Below are positions 45,514 to 53,952 of a stretch of 64,000 nt of DNA, in pieces. The stretch is from positions 14,798 through 78,797 of the forward strand of contig JBBATZ010000011.1 in the NCBI GenBank assembly GCA_040398425.1, in the 5' to 3' direction. The position numbers and the translations under genes were made by a program. The DNA comes from UBA7672 sp040398425 (GTDB lineage: Bacteria; Pseudomonadota; Alphaproteobacteria; Caulobacterales; Hyphomonadaceae). Below the pieces are notes generated by a model. The model worked only from the letters and a program-made list of their open reading frames with translations. It searched no databases and had not been told where the DNA came from. Numbering within the stretch: position 1 is the stretch's first letter; each line of letters starts with the position of its first letter.

Positions 45514-45608
45514 TGGAGCGCCCGACCCAGAATGCGGCAAAGCTTGCTGCGCGGTTCGCTGCTGCGACCGTGACGTCGCGCGTGAGAGATGCCATGAAAG
45601 AGGTCTGA
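45513..45608 (+). other. 31-codon ORF fragment after the CaiB remnant
   Basis: An ATG overlapping the CaiB stop (TGATG) opens 31 codons (MERPTQNAAKLAARFAAATV...). The spacing is that of a real coupled downstream gene, but the frame ends almost at once. It may be the remnant of a lost gene. No family recognised. Confidence 0.3.
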
Positions 45609-45623
45609 GCGGAGAACGCCCCC

Positions 45624-46052
45624 ATGACGCATATCCAGATACTGCTTGGCCTTATCAATGCCTGGAAGGCCAAGGATATCGATGGCGTGCTGGCGTTCAT
45701 GCACGACGATATTGTCTGGCACTATGCAGCCGTGATCGCGCCGCCACTGAAGGGCAAGGCAAAGGCGCGCAAGCTGCTGGAAGGCATGGCGCCGCAGCTT
45801 CGCGATGTGACGTGGCGCATCTTCGACCATGCAGAAAAGGGCGATCGCCTGTTCGTCGAGGGCGTGGATGAGTATGTGTCGGCGGAGGGGCGGCTGGTCT
45901 CGGCGCCCTATGCCGGCGTGGTCGAGTTTCGCGACGGCAAGATCATCGGCTTGCGCGAGTATTTCGATATGGGCGCGGTCAACGCGCTGAAGGCGGGCGA
46001 GCCGATGAAGGAGCATGTGCGCGCGATGATTGCGCGAGAGGCCGTGAGCTAG
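45624..46052 (+). CDS. NTF2-fold protein (SnoaL / limonene-epoxide-hydrolase-like)
   Basis: A 142-residue single-domain protein of the NTF2-like superfamily. The N-terminal helix WKAKDIDGVLAFMHDDIVWH and the strand pattern VEGVDEYVSAEGRLVSAPYAGVVEF followed by GKIIGLREYFD are characteristic. Members include ketosteroid isomerase-like enzymes, limonene-1,2-epoxide hydrolases and SnoaL cyclases. A Tyr/Asp-lined pocket is likely, but the reaction is not predictable. Its stop overlaps the convergent flavoprotein gene by 4 bases. Confidence 0.8.
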   Translation: MTHIQILLGLINAWKAKDIDGVLAFMHDDIVWHYAAVIAPPLKGKAKARKLLEGMAPQLRDVTWRIFDHAEKGDRLFVEGVDEYVSAEGRLVSAPYAGVVEFRDGKIIGLREYFDMGAVNALKAGEPMKEHVRAMIAREAVS

Positions 46053-47197
46053 AGCTCGGCTGACGATACCGGAACACCGAGGAGCGCGCGGCCCGTGAGT
46101 TCGTAGGTGGCTGGCGCGGTCATGATGTGTGCGGTCATGGTCTGCGCATCTGCCACGCGGCGGTTCAGCGGGTCGGCCGTGAACACGCTTGCGCCACCGG
46201 CAAGATCCTGAATGGTTCGTACAACTTCGGCGGCTGTCCGCGTCATGTGCGTTGCCGCAAGTCTCAGCGTAGCGCGTTGCTCGAGAGAAATTGCGGGATT
46301 TGTCTGGGCCTGTCGCCACGCCCCGTCGATCTCGGCAAACAGGAAGGCGCGCGCAGCAGACAGGCGGGCGGAGGCTTCGGCGTAGGCGGCCTGAATTGTA
46401 CCGCGATCCGTCAGCGCGCGGCCGGTGGGTGTCCGCCTGGCGGACGCGTGGGCGGCGAACTCCTTCAGCGCGGCGCGGGCATTCCCACTGGCGACGGCGG
46501 CGATGCCGATGGCGAGAAGCCCGAAGATCGGGAAAGCGTAGAGTGGGGCCGGGATCCGCGGCTTGTCGGTGATGAGCGAGACAGAGCGAGATTTTGGAAC
46601 GAGCAGGTCGCGGACCGCCATGTCGCCGCTGCCAGTGCCGCGCAAGCCTGATGTATGCCAGGTGTCGATGAAGGTGACCTCGCTGGCCGGGAACAGCATC
46701 ATGCGGTGGTCGGGGATTTTATCGGTGAGCATGCGGGGTGCGCCGTTCTCGTGGATCACGCAGCCGCCGCACAGCCATGTCGCGTTCTGGCCGCCGCTGT
46801 TCCACTTCCATTGGCCGGTGACGCGGTAGGCGTCGCCCTCGACCGTGGCCTTGCCCAACGGTGCGTAGACGCCTGCGAAAACGAGTGACGGGTCGAGGAA
46901 GATTTCGGCTGCAGTTTCCGGGTCGAGATAAGCGCCGAATGCGCCGGTGGTGGCGCTGATCATCACGCACCATGCGGCGGATGCATCGGCCTCGGCCAAC
47001 GCTTCGAGCGTCTCCACGGTGGTGCTGGGGGGAGCCTCAAGGCCGTCATGGGTGCGCGGTATGCAGAGGCGGTAGAGGCGTGCGTCGCGGAACCGGGCGG
47101 CGAGCGAGTCGGGCAGGCGGCGCAGGCGGTCCATCTCCGGGCGGGCGGCGATGATGTCGGGCGCGAGGGCTCGGGCGCTGGCGACGAGTGCGTTCAT
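46049..47197 (-). CDS. Acyl-CoA dehydrogenase-fold flavoprotein (HsaA/monooxygenase-like)
   Basis: A 382-residue protein with the acyl-CoA dehydrogenase fold but without the usual catalytic Glu motif. The pattern RLYRLCIPRTHDGLE, then ADASAAWCVMISATTGAFGA near 88, YRVTGQWKWNSGGQNATW near 130 and TSGLRGTGSGDM near 185 match the flavin-dependent monooxygenase branch (HsaA, HpaB C-terminal type). Those enzymes use reduced flavin from a separate reductase, which is not in the window. The start is the ATG at 47197, overlapping the preceding stop in ATGA. Last gene of a four-gene operon. Confidence 0.8.
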   Translation of the reverse strand: MNALVASARALAPDIIAARPEMDRLRRLPDSLAARFRDARLYRLCIPRTHDGLEAPPSTTVETLEALAEADASAAWCVMISATTGAFGAYLDPETAAEIFLDPSLVFAGVYAPLGKATVEGDAYRVTGQWKWNSGGQNATWLCGGCVIHENGAPRMLTDKIPDHRMMLFPASEVTFIDTWHTSGLRGTGSGDMAVRDLLVPKSRSVSLITDKPRIPAPLYAFPIFGLLAIGIAAVASGNARAALKEFAAHASARRTPTGRALTDRGTIQAAYAEASARLSAARAFLFAEIDGAWRQAQTNPAISLEQRATLRLAATHMTRTAAEVVRTIQDLAGGASVFTADPLNRRVADAQTMTAHIMTAPATYELTGRALLGVPVSSAEL

Positions 47198-48363
47198 CCC
47201 TTGAGCCTCCACAGGCCGGCGAGGTTGTTACGCTGCATGTCGGATGAGCCGCCGACGATCGGCATGCCGAGCAGGTCGCGCACATTGCGGTCAATGTCGT
47301 AGGCGTCGGAGAGGGCGTAGGCGCCCATGACCTGCTGGCAGGCCAGCGCGATCTCGACGCCGGTGTCGGCGATGAAGAGCTTCGCCATGGATGTCTCCAC
47401 GCCGCACGGCTTGCCATCGTTCGCGAGGTGGGCTGCGTGGTAGAGCATGTGCCGGCAGGCTTCGAGTTTCGTTCGCGCCGTGACGAGCCGATGCGCCACG
47501 GCCTGGTGGCCGGCGATGGCCTTGCCGAACTGGACGCGTTCCTGGGCGTATGTCCACGCCTCGTCGAGCGCGGCCTGGGCGAAACCGAAGGTGCAGGCCG
47601 CGACCTCCAGCTTCTCGACGTCCAGCGCGCGGCCGGCGAGCATGCCCCAGGCCTTGTTGAGCTGCGCGGGACCGCCGACGATGGCGTCGAGCGGGACACG
47701 GACGTCGTCGAAGTGGACGTCGCTGGAGGCGGTGTAGCGCAGGTTGACGTGTTCGATTGGATGGGTGGAGAGGCCAGCCGCCTTGCCCGGGATCAGTACG
47801 AATGTGAGCGCCTCGCGGCGTGGTGCGTCGGGAGCGGTGTTGATGAGGCAGTATATGTAGTCGGCCCAGTCGGCGCCGGTGCACCAGCGCTTGGCGCCAT
47901 TGATGACAAGGGTATCGCCTTCGACACGGCCGCGGGTCTTGACGCTGGAGAGGTCGCCGCCGACGTCGGGTTCGGAGAGGCCATAGGCGAACAGCAATTC
48001 ACCGCGCGCCAGTCTCGGAAGAAGCTCGGCCTTCTGTGCGGGCGAGCCGTTCTCGGACATGTTCATCCCGCCGTAGAAAGCGCAGTGGATGAAGGGGCCT
48101 GCGAGGAAGGGGCCGGCGCGGGCCAGCTCCTCGATCACGGCCACGGCGGCGACGATGTCCTGTCCGAGCCCGCCATGCGCCTCGGAGATGGTGAGGCCAC
48201 AGACGCCCATGTCCGCGAGTTCGCGGAACAGGTCGCGTGGCCAGTCATGCGCCTTGTCCCAGGCGCGGCGTTTCTCGCGCGGCATCTTGTCGGCGACGAA
48301 GCGGCGGAGCTGGCGACGGATCTCGGTGACGTGGCCGGGCTCGGGGAGGGTGTTCTCGATCAT
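47194..48363 (-). CDS. Acyl-CoA dehydrogenase
   Basis: A 389-residue FAD acyl-CoA dehydrogenase. Signatures: SEPDVGGDLSSVKTRG near 130, NGAKRWCTGADWADYIY near 155, the Arg/Phe motif QERVQFGKAIAGHQAVAHRL near 270, and MGAYALSDAYDIDRNVRD near 348. The start ATG at 48363 overlaps the enoyl-CoA hydratase stop in TGATG; the TTG at 48366 is a weaker alternative. Partner of the adjacent hydratase in a beta-oxidation-like pathway. Confidence 0.9.
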   Translation of the reverse strand: MIENTLPEPGHVTEIRRQLRRFVADKMPREKRRAWDKAHDWPRDLFRELADMGVCGLTISEAHGGLGQDIVAAVAVIEELARAGPFLAGPFIHCAFYGGMNMSENGSPAQKAELLPRLARGELLFAYGLSEPDVGGDLSSVKTRGRVEGDTLVINGAKRWCTGADWADYIYCLINTAPDAPRREALTFVLIPGKAAGLSTHPIEHVNLRYTASSDVHFDDVRVPLDAIVGGPAQLNKAWGMLAGRALDVEKLEVAACTFGFAQAALDEAWTYAQERVQFGKAIAGHQAVAHRLVTARTKLEACRHMLYHAAHLANDGKPCGVETSMAKLFIADTGVEIALACQQVMGAYALSDAYDIDRNVRDLLGMPIVGGSSDMQRNNLAGLWRLKG

Positions 48364-49163
48364 CAATCACCCGTGAGGTTTGGCGTACGTTTCTCGACGA
48401 AGGCCGAGACGGCTTCGCGACGATCATCGAGGGAGTTGGAGACGAGTTCGTAGGCCATTGCGGCGTCAAGCACCTGCGCGGCGAGCGCGCGGAGGGGGAT
48501 ATTGGCGGAGACTTTGGTCCAACGAACGGCCATCCTGGGATTGGCAAGGATGCGCGCGGCGATCTCGGCTACCTTGCTGTCCAGGGTTTCCTGCGGAACG
48601 ACATGATTAATGAGGCCGATCGCGTGGGCGCGTTCGGCGGTGAGCATGTCGCCGGTCATCAGGAATTCCTTGGCGCGGGCGTAGCCGAGAAGCTGTGGCC
48701 AGATGAGCGCCCCTCCGTCCCCTGCGACGAGGCCGACCTTGACGTGGGGGTCGCCGATCACGGCCTTGTCGGAGGCGATGATGACGTCGCACAGCAGCGC
48801 GATGGTGGCGCCGAGGCCGGCGGCTGCACCATTAAGGCGGCAGATGAGCGGCTTCTCCATCTCAAGCAAGGAGGTGACGATGCGCTTGGCCTCCGGCGCA
48901 ATGGCGCGAAAGGTGCGGTGATCCTCGATATGCTGCTTGAACCAGGTGGTGTCGCCCCCGGCGCAGAAGGCGCGGCCGGCGCCCGTGAGGACGATGAGAT
49001 CGCTGTCGGGGTCATCCTGCGCGTCGAGGAAGATGCGCGACAGCTCATGGTGCATGACGCCATCGACGGCGTTCACCGGATTGGGTGCGGTGAGCGCGAG
49101 TGTCAGGATCCGTCCATTTCGCGTTGCGACGATCCGCTCGTATCGGGAAAAATCCGGCGTCAT
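48363..49163 (-). CDS. Enoyl-CoA hydratase/isomerase family protein
   Basis: A 266-residue crotonase-fold protein. The oxyanion-hole strands are FCAGGDTTWF near 66 and GAAAGLGATIALLCD near 109. The usual second Glu of true hydratases is replaced around GDPHVKVGLVAGDGG, where an Asp (as in some isomerases and hydrolases of this fold) may act. I choose the ATG at 49163, which has TGAGG 9 bases upstream; ATG at 49172 is possible. It sits between an MDR reductase and an acyl-CoA dehydrogenase in one operon. Confidence 0.88.
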   Translation of the reverse strand: MTPDFSRYERIVATRNGRILTLALTAPNPVNAVDGVMHHELSRIFLDAQDDPDSDLIVLTGAGRAFCAGGDTTWFKQHIEDHRTFRAIAPEAKRIVTSLLEMEKPLICRLNGAAAGLGATIALLCDVIIASDKAVIGDPHVKVGLVAGDGGALIWPQLLGYARAKEFLMTGDMLTAERAHAIGLINHVVPQETLDSKVAEIAARILANPRMAVRWTKVSANIPLRALAAQVLDAAMAYELVSNSLDDRREAVSAFVEKRTPNLTGD

Positions 49164-49174
49164 GTTGTGCATCC

Positions 49175-50212
49175 TCAACCTGGCTCCGGCCCGATCTCGA
49201 CTATACGACGACCGAAGGCGCTGTCAGAAAAGAGATCAATGAAGGCCTGAGGCGCAGACTCCAGGCCGCGATACCTTCGTTCGCGGACTTTCACCTCGCC
49301 CCGTTCAATCATCGCGCCGAGGTCCTCCTGTGCGGCAGGGAAGGCCTTGAGATCGTCGAACACGACAAGCCCTTCCATCCGGAGCCGGCTGGCTATGAAG
49401 TAGCGGGTGTTCGTGATGCCGGGCACAGCGCCGTTCGCGGTGTTGTAGTCTGCGAGCTGGCCCGAGATGACGATCCTCCCGCCGGGCCTCAGAAGGGGAA
49501 TGACGGCGTCGATCATCGCATTTCCGACATTGTCAAACAGCACATCGTAGCCCTCGGGGCTCGCTGCCTTCAGGTCAGCGACAAGGTCGGTCGTTGTCTT
49601 GTAGTCGACGATTGCATCAAGCCTTGCCTCCTCGCGCAACCATAGCGCTTTGTCCGCTCCGCTTGCGGTGCCAACCACGCGCGACGCGCCGAGACTGCGC
49701 GCTACCTGCGCCGCTGTCGCGCCGACAGGGCCGGCAGCTGATGTCACCAAGACCCGATCCCCGGGCTTCAACATGGCGACGCGCTTCAGGCCAAACCATG
49801 CCGTCATTCCCGGGACGCCAAGCACGCCAATCCAGTAAGACAGCGGGAGCCGCTTGTGGGGAACCTTCTGGATGTAGCCGCGTCCAGAGAAAATCGCGTG
49901 CTCGGCCCAGCCCGCGCCTGTCGCCACGATGTCGCCGACGTCAAAGCGTGAATTGGCGCTTTCGATAACCTCGCCTACCGCAAACCCGTCGATGGGGTCG
50001 CCGATTCGCAAGGGTGGCGCGTAGCTTGCGCCTGAAGACAGACGCGAACGCGTGCCCGGGTCGACTGAAAAGTAAAGTGTTCGGGTCAGAACCTGCCCAT
50101 CGGAGAGCGCCGGCAAGGCCACGTCTTCGACTCGAAACGTATCCTGTGTCGGTACGCCCACCGCCTGTGCGGCCAACACTATACGGCGTGACGTGCTTGG
50201 ACGTTGCGTCAT
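49175..50212 (-). CDS. NADP-dependent MDR oxidoreductase (CurA/PTGR-like)
   Basis: A 345-residue zinc-free medium-chain reductase. The N-terminal part shows FSVDPGTRSRLSSG and VGEVIESANSRFDVGD. The Rossmann motif TSAAGPVGATAAQVARSLGA is near 153. No zinc cysteine set is present, so it belongs to the CurA/YncB/prostaglandin-reductase type, which reduces conjugated double bonds of enones or enoyl compounds with NADPH. First gene of the four-gene minus-strand operon 50212-46049. Confidence 0.9.
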   Translation of the reverse strand: MTQRPSTSRRIVLAAQAVGVPTQDTFRVEDVALPALSDGQVLTRTLYFSVDPGTRSRLSSGASYAPPLRIGDPIDGFAVGEVIESANSRFDVGDIVATGAGWAEHAIFSGRGYIQKVPHKRLPLSYWIGVLGVPGMTAWFGLKRVAMLKPGDRVLVTSAAGPVGATAAQVARSLGASRVVGTASGADKALWLREEARLDAIVDYKTTTDLVADLKAASPEGYDVLFDNVGNAMIDAVIPLLRPGGRIVISGQLADYNTANGAVPGITNTRYFIASRLRMEGLVVFDDLKAFPAAQEDLGAMIERGEVKVRERRYRGLESAPQAFIDLFSDSAFGRRIVEIGPEPG

Positions 50213-50523
50213 CCGATGTCTCTGTCCTTCTGCTTATGCGCGACTGGACCCGAAGCTGGACTCGCGCCGTCCGGAAGTCCATCGCCGACACTCCGGTTCG
50301 GTATCCGGCGGATTCCCGCGCCCGAAAACTCGGGACGGATTTCGCGGAATCTCCTGCGCGAGCGAGTGGTTTTGGCTCAACTCCGCGCGCCCTTGATGCA
50401 GCCGCCTGTCTGCAGACTCCCTTTCACTACAGTTACAGACGCAATCGACTTGTGTGACTTCCAGGGTTACTCGTGATCGCTCGCCATCAGGCGGGGGTCG
50501 GACGGGGAGCTTATTTGGCGCGC
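50213..50523. other. 311-bp divergent intergenic region
   Basis: Contains the promoters of the MDR-led operon and of the TIR-WD40 gene. A perfect GTCTGCAGAC palindrome lies at 50408-50417, and an AT-richer stretch at 50420-50460 could hold promoter boxes. The open frames here have no family signature, and I see no gene. Confidence 0.4.
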
Positions 50524-50613
50524 ATGCCAAAGGCCTATCGCGCTTTCATCAGCTATTCCCAGCAGGATGCCCTGTGGGGCAAGCGCCTCCAGTCCTAGCT
50601 GGAGAGTTATCGC

Positions 50614-53478
50614 GTGCCGCGCGGCGTCGATGTGGACCTGCCGCCAGCGCGTCGGCTTGGCCGCTTCTTTCGCGACGACGAAGAGATGGCTGCCGCCGCG
50701 GATATCGCTGTGACCGTTGAAGGCGCCATCGAAAATGCCGATAGCCTGATCGTTGTATGCTCCCCACGCTCCGCCAAATCGAAATGGGTTGCGGCGGAAA
50801 TCCAGCACTTCCGGCGCACTGGCCGGGCCCGCAAAGTCTTCGCCGTCATTGTCGACGGCGTCCCGAACTCGGGCGATCCGGAAACGGAGTGCTTCCCGAA
50901 GGCGCTGAGGGCGGGTACCGATCCGGATGATCCGGACGCGCTGCCGATTGAGCCGCTTGGGCTGGACGTGCGCAAGGACGGCCGATCGCGCGCCACTGCG
51001 CGCCTTGCCGCCGGCCTGCTGGGCGTCGATTTTGACGACCTGCGGCAGCGCGAGCGTCGCCGCGCAGAACAGCGGCAGCGCCTGATCCTCAGCGCTTCCG
51101 CTGGCTTGACGATCATCTTCGCGATCCTGGCGAGCGCCGCGATCTTCTTCGGGCTGCGCGCCACCGAAAATGCCAAGACTGCCCAGGTAAACCTCACCCG
51201 GTTCTTTGCCGAGCGCGCATGGGAAAGGCTCTCCGAAAGCAACAGCCTCGCTGCTGCACGCTATGCGATCGCCGGCATGCGCCTGTCACCGGAGAACGCC
51301 CATGCCTATCATGCTGTGCTCGGCGCCGTTCTGCAGGGAGCAGGCGAGAGTCTTCCATCGTTGATCCATGACGGACGGGTTCTGATGGCGACGTTCTCCC
51401 CGGACGGTGCGCGCATCGTGACGGCGAGCTTTGACGGCACGGCCAAGATCTGGAGCGCCTCCGACGGCAAGCTCCTGCATGTGCTGGACATGAAGGCGGG
51501 CAGCGTGAACGCAGCTGCTTTTTCACCCGACAGCCAGCGTGTCGCCATTGTCGCCGCGAATGGCGACGCTTTGGTTTGGGATGTTGGCGACGGCAAGCTC
51601 ATTGCGAAGATCAAGACCGGAAGCGAATCTTTGAATGTGGTCGCGTTCGCGCCGAGTGGACGGCAGATCGTCACCGCAGGCGACAAGGGCCTCGCCGGGA
51701 TTTGGGATGCCGGCGACGGGCATCTGGTCGCCATGCTTGAAGGTCACGGCGCCAAGGTGTGGACCGCCGCCTATGCCTCGGACGGCGCCCGCATTGTCAC
51801 TGCAGGTAGCGACGGCGCCGCCCGCGTCTGGAATGCCGAAACAGGCAAACTCCTTGCGACCCTCAAGGGTCACGCAGGCAAGGTCTATACTGCGGGGTTC
51901 TCGCCAGATGGCCGCCGCATCGTCACGGCAGGCGACGACACGACGGCGAGAATCTGGGACGCGCAGTCGGGCAAACAGGTGATGACTCTGAAGGGTCACA
52001 CGCTTGAGGTGTGGAGCGCCGTCTTCTCGCCCGACGGCGAACTGGTTGCCACCACAGGCGTCGACACGACGTCGCGCGTCTGGAGTGCGCGCGACGGGCG
52101 GTTGCTCGCGACCTTTACGGGTCACACGCTTCGCGTCCGTAGCGCGGCGTTCTCCCCCGACAGTGCTCGCGTGGTCACGGCAAGCGACGATGGCACGGCG
52201 CGCATCTGGATTGCGCGCACGGCAGAACCGCTGGCGACACTGAGCGGCCATGGGGCTGCAGTCTGGGGGGCAGTCTTCTCGCCGGATGGCGCTCACATCC
52301 TGACGGCCAGCCGCGACAACAGCGCCAAGATCTGGAATTCCGGCAATGGCCGTCTGCTCGGCGCCGGCCGGTCTCACATGCGCGAAGTCTGGTACGCGGA
52401 ATTTTCACCCGATGGAAAGCACTTCGCCACCGCAAGCGCCGACAAGACTGCGAAAATCTGGGACGCAGCCAGCATGAAAGTGGTGCGGACGCTGGCCGGA
52501 CACACAAATGAAGTCTCCGGCGCTGCCTACTCGCCGGATGGATCGTTGATCGCGACGGCGAGCAAGGACGGAACAGCCAGGATCTGGCGCGTTGCTGACG
52601 GTGGTGTGCTGACGACATTGGCAGGTCACAAGGCCTGGGTGATCAGCGTGGCCTTTTCGCCCGACGGAAAGAAGCTTGTGACGGCGAGCGAGGATCGTTC
52701 GGCGCGGATCTGGGACGTCGCCAGTGGACGTCTCGAGAAAACCCTGGAAGGCCACCAGGACTGGGTCCGTGGCGCAGCTTTCTCATCCGATGGCAAGCGG
52801 GTCGTCACGGCAAGTGAGGACCGGACCGCGCGCGTGTGGGATGTTGCGACGGGAAATGTCATCGCATCGCTCAAGGGACATGGCGCAGGCGTTGGCACCG
52901 CGCTGTTCTCGCCTGATGGCGCCCGTGTCGTCACGGCCAGCGACGATGGCTCTGCAAGGGTATGGCGTGTCGGCGACGGGCGCGTGCTCGCAACGCTGAA
53001 CGCAGGCAAGGGGTGGATATCCTCCGCATCATTTTCTCCGGATGGCGCGCGCATCGTGACCGCGAACCAGGACAAGACTGCCAGCGTCTGGGATGCCGAA
53101 GATGGCCGTCTGCTTGTGTCGCTGACCGGTCACACCGATGCGGTCTACAGCGCGATGTTCGACGCGTCCGGAACGCGCATCATCACCGCAAGCGGAGACC
53201 GCAGCGTGAGGGTGTGGGATGTCGCAAGGCTCAGCCAGGCATGGCCGCAACTCGCGACCGATGCGTGCAATACGCTGCTTGGCGCGCTCGGGCGGCGGTT
53301 TTCAAAGGCCGAAGTCGAGGCTGACCAGTTGTTGGGCTCGGAATGGCCAGACGCAGCGCGCGATGTCTGCGAGGGCGAGAAGGGTGCTGCTTCTATCGAA
53401 ACGCTGCGCCGTCGCGCGGGTCTGCTGGCCGAGGACGTTCTGAAGCAACCGGCAAGTGAAGGCCTCAGCCGTCCTTGA
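50614..53478 (+). CDS. TIR - transmembrane - 15 x WD40 protein, N-terminus cut by an in-frame TAG
   Basis: The open frame from the GTG at 50614 encodes 954 residues, but the TIR domain really starts at the ATG at 50524 (MPKAYRAFISYSQQDALWGK). A TAG at 50596-50598 (codon 25) separates them without a frameshift. The rest of the TIR domain follows (FFRDDEEMAAAADI, NADSLIVVCSPRSAKSKWVA), then one membrane helix (about residues 155-180 from 50614). About 15 WD40 repeats of 42 residues come next (about 247-875; FSPDG...TAS.D.TARIWD), enough for two seven-bladed propellers, and a helical tail. It looks like a membrane-tethered signalling or defence protein. As written the TIR fold would be incomplete. 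Confidence 0.8.
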   Translation: MPRGVDVDLPPARRLGRFFRDDEEMAAAADIAVTVEGAIENADSLIVVCSPRSAKSKWVAAEIQHFRRTGRARKVFAVIVDGVPNSGDPETECFPKALRAGTDPDDPDALPIEPLGLDVRKDGRSRATARLAAGLLGVDFDDLRQRERRRAEQRQRLILSASAGLTIIFAILASAAIFFGLRATENAKTAQVNLTRFFAERAWERLSESNSLAAARYAIAGMRLSPENAHAYHAVLGAVLQGAGESLPSLIHDGRVLMATFSPDGARIVTASFDGTAKIWSASDGKLLHVLDMKAGSVNAAAFSPDSQRVAIVAANGDALVWDVGDGKLIAKIKTGSESLNVVAFAPSGRQIVTAGDKGLAGIWDAGDGHLVAMLEGHGAKVWTAAYASDGARIVTAGSDGAARVWNAETGKLLATLKGHAGKVYTAGFSPDGRRIVTAGDDTTARIWDAQSGKQVMTLKGHTLEVWSAVFSPDGELVATTGVDTTSRVWSARDGRLLATFTGHTLRVRSAAFSPDSARVVTASDDGTARIWIARTAEPLATLSGHGAAVWGAVFSPDGAHILTASRDNSAKIWNSGNGRLLGAGRSHMREVWYAEFSPDGKHFATASADKTAKIWDAASMKVVRTLAGHTNEVSGAAYSPDGSLIATASKDGTARIWRVADGGVLTTLAGHKAWVISVAFSPDGKKLVTASEDRSARIWDVASGRLEKTLEGHQDWVRGAAFSSDGKRVVTASEDRTARVWDVATGNVIASLKGHGAGVGTALFSPDGARVVTASDDGSARVWRVGDGRVLATLNAGKGWISSASFSPDGARIVTANQDKTASVWDAEDGRLLVSLTGHTDAVYSAMFDASGTRIITASGDRSVRVWDVARLSQAWPQLATDACNTLLGALGRRFSKAEVEADQLLGSEWPDAARDVCEGEKGAASIETLRRRAGLLAEDVLKQPASEGLSRP

Positions 53479-53851
53479 TGGGGTCCTGCGTCGGACGGCC
53501 ATTGCCACCTGTACCGCCACCGCCGCTGGATCCGAGCGGCGCAGTCTCAGGCGAGACGGCTGCGGGTGCTGTTCCGTTGGGGGGCGTGGGCTGAGCAGCA
53601 GGAGCTGCAGCGCCATCGCCGGATCCACCGCCAGCGCCACCACCGGCAGCAGCAGGCGTTTCAACCGGAGCCACGTCAGACGCCTCGGCATCGGAGTCGG
53701 CAGCCGTATCGGCATCCTCGACGTCCGCCTCCACCGCGTCCGCGTCATGCGAGGGCGGTTGAGCGCTTGCCTCAAACCCCGTAACGCCACCAACCGCCGA
53801 GAGCGCCAGCAATGATGCCGCCGTGATCGCCAGTCTCGATTGTTTTCGCAT
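53465..53851 (-). CDS. Secreted acidic low-complexity protein
   Basis: A 128-residue protein: signal peptide (RLAITAASLLALSAVGGVTG), an Asp/Ala/Glu-rich stretch (DAVEADVEDADTAADSDAEA, about 37-56), then Gly/Ala/Pro/Ser-rich sequence to the end. It is probably disordered and highly negative after export. GAGG precedes the ATG at 53851. Its 3' end overlaps the convergent TIR-WD40 gene by 14 bases. No family recognised. Confidence 0.65.
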   Translation of the reverse strand: MRKQSRLAITAASLLALSAVGGVTGFEASAQPPSHDADAVEADVEDADTAADSDAEASDVAPVETPAAAGGGAGGGSGDGAAAPAAQPTPPNGTAPAAVSPETAPLGSSGGGGTGGNGRPTQDPIKDG

Positions 53852-53952
53852 ACTGTCCCACCTCAAAGCGAAATCCCGCGTCGCGAGTCGTACGCCCACA
53901 TGCGCGTATGCGGCAAATACAAAATGTAGCGCCAGCAGCCAAAGGCTGCGTC

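Noticed and set aside
51355..53240. Regular repeats of about 126 bases, CRISPR-like at first sight
   Set aside because: They are coding WD40 repeats in frame, with no short identical repeats separated by unique spacers.
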